Of a stretch of DNA of 64,000 nt, positions 59,826-64,000 are shown piece by piece. Made by a program: the position numbers and the translations under genes. Positions within the stretch are counted from its first letter, which is position 1; each line of letters opens with the position of its first letter. This DNA is from Variovorax saccharolyticus (lineage in GTDB: Bacteria > Pseudomonadota > Gammaproteobacteria > Burkholderiales > Burkholderiaceae_C): assembly GCF_030316765.1 (NCBI RefSeq), contig NZ_JASZYT010000004.1:186001-250000 (forward strand), in the 5' to 3' direction. The notes under the pieces were generated by a model that worked only from the letters and a program-made list of their open reading frames with translations, had not been told where the DNA came from and did no database searches.

Positions 59826-60746
59826 ATGGACCACCCCGCCATCTTTGCCGAGCAGCCTTTCACCGGCATGCTCGCGGCCGGACCATCGCAGGAAGCCTTC
59901 GAGATCCTCGACGAAGCCTTCGCCGGCGAAGTCGGCCGCAGCCGCATGCAGCCTCGGCGCGCTTCCCCGCGCCGCGCCGCGCCGCGCCGGCCGCCGAGGC
60001 CCGCGCCCCGCGCGTCGTCGCAGCGCCGGCCGCCACCGCAGCGCCCGCCGCCGCGTCCCCGTCCGCGGCCGCCGTCGGCCTGGCCGCCGGTCGCCGGCGG
60101 CGGCTACCCGCTGCCCTTCGTGGCCGAGCCCTTCGGCATGCAGCCGGGCTCCGACACCTGGCGCTGCGTCCAGGCCTGCCTGCAGCGGGGGCCGGAGGGC
60201 GCTGTGCCTCCGGCTCCGGCGGCGGCCGCGCCCGAGGGCCTGCCGCCGGATGCGCCGCCCGAGGCTCCGGCCGCTCCGACGGATGCAGCGGCGGATGCAG
60301 CGGCCGATGCGGCCCCGGACACGCCGGCCGACGCGCCGGCCGAGGAGTTCGAGTTCCAGCCGCTCGGCCGCGGCGGCCGGCCGTGGGGCGACGCGTCCGA
60401 AGGCGAGCTGGCGCCCGGAACGATGAGCCTGGCGGCGGCGATCGCCGATCCGCGCTCGGCCGGCGCCGGCATCTACACGATCTACAAGAACGGCGAGCGG
60501 CTCTACGTCGGCCGTGCCAACGCGTTGCGGCGCCGGCTGCAGCAGCACCTGTGGTGCCTCACGCACCTGAAGCTCGGCGTCGGCCGCTTCAGCGTCAAGC
60601 TGACGCCGATGCGCGGCGCCACGCCGGCCCAGCTGGGCCGCGTCGAGGCCGCGGTCATCGACCGCTTCGGGCGCCGCTCGCTGGGCGGCCAGCTGGCCAA
60701 TGTCAAGTCGCGCGAGTTCGAGCAGGCTTTCGAAGCCTGGTCCTGA
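59826..60746 (+). CDS. GIY-YIG domain protein with Pro/Arg/Ala-rich linker
   Basis: A 306-residue protein in three parts: an N-terminal 40 residues with EAFEILDEAFAGEVG; a low-complexity Arg/Pro then Ala/Asp/Pro stretch (about 45-180); and a C-terminal GIY-YIG nuclease domain with GIYTIYKNGERLYVGRANAL and RRRLQQHL. EEFEFQPLGRGG links linker and nuclease. Such a modular N-terminus plus nuclease suggests a delivered DNase or a DNA-processing factor. The conserved Glu is probably within RVEAAVIDRFG. No leader. Confidence 0.75.
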   Translation: MDHPAIFAEQPFTGMLAAGPSQEAFEILDEAFAGEVGRSRMQPRRASPRRAAPRRPPRPAPRASSQRRPPPQRPPPRPRPRPPSAWPPVAGGGYPLPFVAEPFGMQPGSDTWRCVQACLQRGPEGAVPPAPAAAAPEGLPPDAPPEAPAAPTDAAADAAADAAPDTPADAPAEEFEFQPLGRGGRPWGDASEGELAPGTMSLAAAIADPRSAGAGIYTIYKNGERLYVGRANALRRRLQQHLWCLTHLKLGVGRFSVKLTPMRGATPAQLGRVEAAVIDRFGRRSLGGQLANVKSREFEQAFEAWS

Positions 60747-60787
60747 GGCCGCTCGCGCAGCCATGAACCGAACCCAAGGAGACCACC

Positions 60788-61504
60788 ATGCACACCCCTT
60801 CCTGCCCCTGCCACAACTGCCAGTCGCGCCGCCGGCGCGGCCTTGCGGCCCCGGCGCCGCTCAGCGAATCCGAGGAGGTCGAGCTCGCGATGGAGCTGCT
60901 CGGCGTCACGAACGAAGCCGAGTGGGAGCAGTTCCTCGGCAAGCTCTTCAAGGGCATCGGCCGCGGCCTCAAGAAAGTCGGCTCCTTCGTCGGCAGCAAG
61001 GTGCTCAAGCCGCTCGGCGGTGCCCTCAAGGGCCTGGCGAAGAAGGCCCTGCCGCTGGTCGGCGGCGCGCTCGGCTCCTTCATTCCGATCCCGGGGGTCG
61101 GCACCGCGATCGGCAGCGCGCTCGGCAGCGCGGTCAGCAAGGCGCTCGAGATGGAATTCGGCGAGCTGGAGAGCGAGGAGGCCGAGTTCGAGATCGCGCG
61201 GCGCTTCGTGCGGGTGGCCGCCAGCGCGGCGCAGCAGGCCGGCGCCGCGGCACCCGGCACCCCGCCCGAAGCGGCGGTGCGTGAAGCGCTGCTCGCCGCC
61301 GCCCGGGCCCACGTGCCGGCCTTCGCTGCCAACGAGGCCGAGCTCATGGGCGAGGCGGAGGCGGAGTCCGGCGACGAAGCCGGGTACGAGGCCGAGGCCC
61401 AGGGGGAGGGCCAGTTCGAATTCGAAGCCGAAGCCGGCGTTGCCCGCCCGCTGTCCGGACGCTGGCAGCGCCAGGGCCGCCACATCGTGCTGCTCGGCAC
61501 CTGA
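60788..61504 (+). CDS. Glycine-zipper protein with GRWxRxG tail (paralog 3)
   Basis: A 238-residue protein. It opens with CPCHNCQSRRRRG, a cysteine- and arginine-rich head not found in paralog 2. The shared block ELAMELLGVTNEAEWEQFLG follows, then the zipper KKALPLVGGALGSFIPIPGV, a helix with ARRFVRVAASAAQQAG, an acidic EFEFEAEAG patch, and the tail SGRWQRQGRHIVLLGT. Alignment by eye with paralog 2 is strong over the whole length, which proves duplication within the cluster. AAGGAGA precedes the ATG. Confidence 0.78.
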   Translation: MHTPSCPCHNCQSRRRRGLAAPAPLSESEEVELAMELLGVTNEAEWEQFLGKLFKGIGRGLKKVGSFVGSKVLKPLGGALKGLAKKALPLVGGALGSFIPIPGVGTAIGSALGSAVSKALEMEFGELESEEAEFEIARRFVRVAASAAQQAGAAAPGTPPEAAVREALLAAARAHVPAFAANEAELMGEAEAESGDEAGYEAEAQGEGQFEFEAEAGVARPLSGRWQRQGRHIVLLGT

Positions 61505-61526
61505 GACCGCGGGACCGGAGACCGCC

Positions 61527-62258
61527 ATGTACCGCCCGTTCACGATGCCCGCCGGTCGATCGGCCGAGTTCGAGGAGGAGTTCAGCTTCGTCGGCTTTCC
61601 GAAGCCGGCGATGGATGCGCTGCAGGCTCGCAACGAATCGCTGGCGATCCAGCGCGCCGCCAGCGCCGGTTTTCGCGACGAGAACACCTTGACCGACCTG
61701 GTGTTCTTCGCCCGCCATCCCGAGCGCAACGGGGCGCCGCTGCGCAGCGGCGAAGCCGGCCTCGCAGCGCTGGGCGCCGAATGGGTGGCGATCCGCGACC
61801 GCCTGGTGCGCGCCACGCCGCGGCCCTCGGCACCGGCCGCGCCGGCGCCGCCGCAGCCGGGCGCTCCCGACATCGTCGAGGTGCGCGGCATCCGGGTGGC
61901 GCGCCAGATCGCGGCCCAGGTCGACGCCCTGCTGGCGGCCGCCCAGGCCGACGGCGTGCCGCTCGCCGGCAGCGGCTACCGCTCGCCGGCCGAGCAGATC
62001 GCGGTGCGCCGGAAGAACTGCGGCCCCAGCGCCTACGACATCTACGACAAGTCGCCGAGCCAATGCACGCCGCCCACCGCCAGGCCGGGCAGCTCGATGC
62101 ACGAGCGCGGGCTGGCGATCGACTTCAAGTACGGGACCCAGATGGCCGGCCAGTTCAAGGACACGCCGGGCTTCGGCTGGCTGCAGCGCAACGCGGCGCG
62201 TTTCGGCTTGAAGAACTACGCGAAGGAACCGTGGCACTGGTCCACGACCGGCACCTGA
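61527..62258 (+). CDS. D-Ala-D-Ala carboxypeptidase, VanY/M15 family, with effector-type N-terminus
   Basis: A 243-residue protein. The N-terminal 100 residues have AEFEEEFSFVGFPKPAMD and the block TLTDLVFFARHPERNG, followed by a Pro/Ala linker. The C-terminal domain is a M15B peptidase: SGYRSPAEQIA, zinc ligands H and D in SSMHERGLAIDFKYG, and EPWHWSTTG with Glu and His. It would cleave peptidoglycan stem peptides. There is no signal peptide, unlike normal VanY, so another route must bring it to the wall, or it acts on a target cell. Confidence 0.85.
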   Translation: MYRPFTMPAGRSAEFEEEFSFVGFPKPAMDALQARNESLAIQRAASAGFRDENTLTDLVFFARHPERNGAPLRSGEAGLAALGAEWVAIRDRLVRATPRPSAPAAPAPPQPGAPDIVEVRGIRVARQIAAQVDALLAAAQADGVPLAGSGYRSPAEQIAVRRKNCGPSAYDIYDKSPSQCTPPTARPGSSMHERGLAIDFKYGTQMAGQFKDTPGFGWLQRNAARFGLKNYAKEPWHWSTTGT

Positions 62259-62282
62259 GCAACGGGTGCGAGGAGACACACC

Positions 62283-63587
62283 ATGAACGACGAAGCCATG
62301 TTCGAGATGCTCGCACCCGCGGGCGAGGCGGAATTCGAGTTCGCGTTCGAGTTCGAGTCCGGGAAGTCGGCGAAGAAGAAGCCGGCACCGCCGGTGGTGC
62401 TGCCGGCGCTGACGATCCGCGACCGGCCCTTCGTGGTGCTCGACCGCTTCGTCTTCGACGGCCCGGCCGTGCCCGCGGGCCACGACGCGGTCATCGACCG
62501 CATCGCGCGGCTGATCGTCGCGAGCCGGGTGTCGGGCGATCCGATCGAGACCGTGCGGCTGGTCGGCCACACCGACCCGGCCGGCAAGGCGCCCTACAAC
62601 CTCGGCCTCGCCGAACGCCGCGCGAAGGCGGTCGAGACCAAGCTGCGCGTGGCCCTCGCGGCGCTCGGCCCGGTGCCCGCGGGCAAGCTCGACATCCTGC
62701 CGCAGACGCTCGGCGAGACCCGGCCCGTGGCGTCCAACGCGACGGCCGACGGCCGGGCCATGAACCGGCGCGTCGAGGTCTTCCTCGGTACCGGCTGCAA
62801 TGCCTTCTTCGCCCAGTACGACCTGCGTTTCCTGCCGGGCGATCCGAAGTTCGGGATCCCGGCCTACCCGAACCTCAACGCGACGCAGAAGGCGCAGCGC
62901 AGCGCCGACGTCGGCGCGCTGGTGCCCGAGCTGCTGGCACGCCGCAACCTGCGCGCCAGCGAGGCCCTGGCCGGGCGCGTGCCGCCGGCCAGGGCGCTGC
63001 CTGCGGGAGCGCTGCGCAACAGCGCCCTGCGCCTGTCGGCGGGGCAACTGGCGCTGTTCCGCGAGTACTTCGAGGACGGCCGCGGCGGCATCGAGTTCGG
63101 CGCCTTCCAGACCTGCTTCGAGCGCTTCGCCAACGGCCAGCTGCGCAGCCCGATCGCGGCCGACCGCAGTGCCGGCGTCGGCGAGCCGAACGGCGACTTC
63201 TTCTTCCTGTTCGCGGAGTTCGCCTTCCTGTGCATCGACTCGGCCATCGAACCGGCGCTGTGGACCCGCGCCCTGCGCACCTTCGTCAAGGCGCAGGAGA
63301 TCTTCATGCATGTCTATCGGCCGAATCCGGTGTCGCCGCCGCCCGCGGTCGGCGCGGCCGTGCCGGCCTGCGGGCGGGATCCCCAGGGCAGGCCGCGGGC
63401 GCGGCGCCGGCTCGACAGCTTCCGCAACGGCAATTTCAAGGCCACCGGCGGCTCGCCCACGGTCGGCGCCGGCCAGTCCTCGCCGACGCGCCGCCGGGCG
63501 CTGGGCGCCAGGTACGCGGTCAAGGACCTGGCGGCGCTGCGGCGCGAGGCGCAGGCCAACCTGCAGCGTGCGCAGTGCATGCCCTGA
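62283..63587 (+). CDS. OmpA-domain protein with C-terminal extension
   Basis: A 434-residue protein. Residues 1-30 hold the acidic-aromatic patch EAEFEFAFEFES. The OmpA-like peptidoglycan-binding domain (about 45-165) has VRLVGHTDPAG, YNLGLAERRAKAVETKL and NRRVEVFLG. About 260 residues of unknown function follow, containing RLSAGQLALFREYFEDGRGG. No leader and no beta-barrel precede it. It would bind peptidoglycan diaminopimelate if delivered to the wall. Confidence 0.82.
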   Translation: MNDEAMFEMLAPAGEAEFEFAFEFESGKSAKKKPAPPVVLPALTIRDRPFVVLDRFVFDGPAVPAGHDAVIDRIARLIVASRVSGDPIETVRLVGHTDPAGKAPYNLGLAERRAKAVETKLRVALAALGPVPAGKLDILPQTLGETRPVASNATADGRAMNRRVEVFLGTGCNAFFAQYDLRFLPGDPKFGIPAYPNLNATQKAQRSADVGALVPELLARRNLRASEALAGRVPPARALPAGALRNSALRLSAGQLALFREYFEDGRGGIEFGAFQTCFERFANGQLRSPIAADRSAGVGEPNGDFFFLFAEFAFLCIDSAIEPALWTRALRTFVKAQEIFMHVYRPNPVSPPPAVGAAVPACGRDPQGRPRARRRLDSFRNGNFKATGGSPTVGAGQSSPTRRRALGARYAVKDLAALRREAQANLQRAQCMP

Positions 63588-63598
63588 GTGCCGCGTCC

Positions 63599-64000
63599 AT
63601 GGTCCGCATCGACTGCCACTGCCATGCCGGCCAGGGCGACGGACTGACCGGCCCCTGGGACACCGACGCGCCGCTCGACGCCTACCTGCGGCGCGCGGCC
63701 CGCGCCGGCATCGCGCGCAGCGTGCTGCTGCCGGCCTTCCATTCGGACTATGCGCAGGCCAACCTCGCGCTGTCGCGGATCGTTGCCGCCCGGCCGGGGC
63801 GCTTCATCGGCTTCGCCATGGTCCATGCGCAGCGCGACCGCGGCCGCGTGCTGCCGATGCTGACCACCGCCGTCGAGCGCTACGGCTTCGCCGGCATCAA
63901 GGTGCACCGGCACGACGCCGCCATCAGCCGCGAGATCTGCGATGCCGCGCGCCGGCTGCGGCTGCCGGTGCTCTACGACCTGGCGGGCGAGACCTGGGTG
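63599..64000 (+). CDS. Amidohydrolase-superfamily metal-dependent hydrolase, 3' end beyond the window
   Basis: The last 134 codons of the window read MVRIDCHCHAGQGDGLTGPW at the start, where H-x-H is the first metal-binding strand of TIM-barrel amidohydrolases. FIGFAMVHAQRD and YGFAGIKVHRHDAAI, the next strands with the region around a carboxylated lysine or histidine, follow. Cut by the right edge. It starts 12 bases after the OmpA gene and may belong to the same transcript. Confidence 0.8.
   Translation, partial: MVRIDCHCHAGQGDGLTGPWDTDAPLDAYLRRAARAGIARSVLLPAFHSDYAQANLALSRIVAARPGRFIGFAMVHAQRDRGRVLPMLTTAVERYGFAGIKVHRHDAAISREICDAARRLRLPVLYDLAGETWV

Noticed and set aside
56334..60764. A 1476-codon open frame on the minus strand
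   Set aside because: Antisense to the plus-strand cluster genes, with repetitive Arg/Gln/Ala composition, no ribosome site and no recognisable motif. The plus-strand genes have proper ribosome sites and domains.
1..64000. CRISPR arrays, tRNA, rRNA, integrases or insertion sequences
   Set aside because: No regularly spaced repeats, no tRNA-like CCA-ended cloverleaf or TTCRA box in context, no rRNA conserved blocks, and no transposase or integrase domains were recognised on either strand.

Overview
The window is about 68-70% G+C by eye, densely coded and organised in short operons. The gene content points to a beta-proteobacterium of the order Burkholderiales, most likely Comamonadaceae and perhaps Variovorax-like: tripartite tricarboxylate transporter genes, a remnant of a Bug-type binding protein, a soluble NAD-dependent formate dehydrogenase of the FdsGBA(CD) type, many ABC uptake systems for organic sulfur or nitrogen compounds, and LysR, GntR and CGNR regulators. 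This assignment is inference from gene content. No rRNA, tRNA, CRISPR array, transposase or phage gene was seen.

Layout. 0.1-3.3 kb: Fur-family regulator, MarR regulator, and a divergent tctB-tctA transporter pair with a striking concentric palindrome between marR and tctB. 3.3-3.7 kb: remnant of a DUF3658-like gene. 3.7-9.1 kb: a minus-strand alkanesulfonate-type operon (permease, leaderless binding protein, SsuD-like monooxygenase, lipoprotein binding protein, ATPase) facing a CGNR/ABATE regulator. 9.4-11.2 kb: a damaged stretch holding a frameshifted, 3'-truncated SGNH esterase and a 5'-truncated Bug binding protein. 11.2-16.1 kb: a tightly coupled four-carbon acid sugar / hydroxy-acid catabolic operon (2-hydroxyacid dehydrogenase, RraA-like protein, FMN alpha-hydroxyacid oxidase, OtnK kinase, OtnC aldolase/decarboxylase). 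16.2-25.1 kb, minus strand: fdsG-fdsB-fdsA-fdhD-fdsD preceded by modA-modB-modC and a small sulfite-oxidase-fold protein, so the molybdate importer sits beside the molybdoenzyme it supplies; a ModE-like palindrome lies at modA. 25.1-31.8 kb: ordinary single genes (EamA transporter, serine hydrolase, 2OG oxygenase-like protein, thioesterase, FGE-fold lipoprotein, fatty acid hydroxylase, LysR). 31.8-38.4 kb, minus strand: a complete YhiI/YbhFSR-type ABC-2 drug efflux operon with its outer-membrane channel.

39.3-52.9 kb appears to be one regulon. A GntR/FCD regulator is followed by three operons and a transporter gene whose promoters carry the same short dyad (core ATACTGTAT, four sites). The operons encode a haem-oxygenase-like diiron enzyme with two ferredoxins, an unrecognised 97-residue protein, a TauE-type exporter and an ornithine-cyclodeaminase-type reductase; an aldehyde dehydrogenase, a HbpS/GlcG protein, a ferredoxin-reductase and an atypical SDR; and an ABC importer with an isochorismatase-type hydrolase. 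Together they look like an uptake and oxidative degradation pathway for an unidentified, probably nitrogen-containing small molecule. This is the first candidate for an undescribed system.

53.7-64 kb is the second candidate. It is a plus-strand run of ten genes behind a sigma-54-like promoter: three paralogous glycine-zipper or derived proteins ending in a GRWxRxG tail, an HEVGH protein, a 727-residue protein with a carboxypeptidase-regulatory-like N-terminus, an AONS-family PLP protein, a GIY-YIG protein, a VanY-type peptidase, an OmpA-domain protein, and an amidohydrolase cut by the window end. None has a visible signal peptide, and several carry short acidic-aromatic EFEF-like patches.
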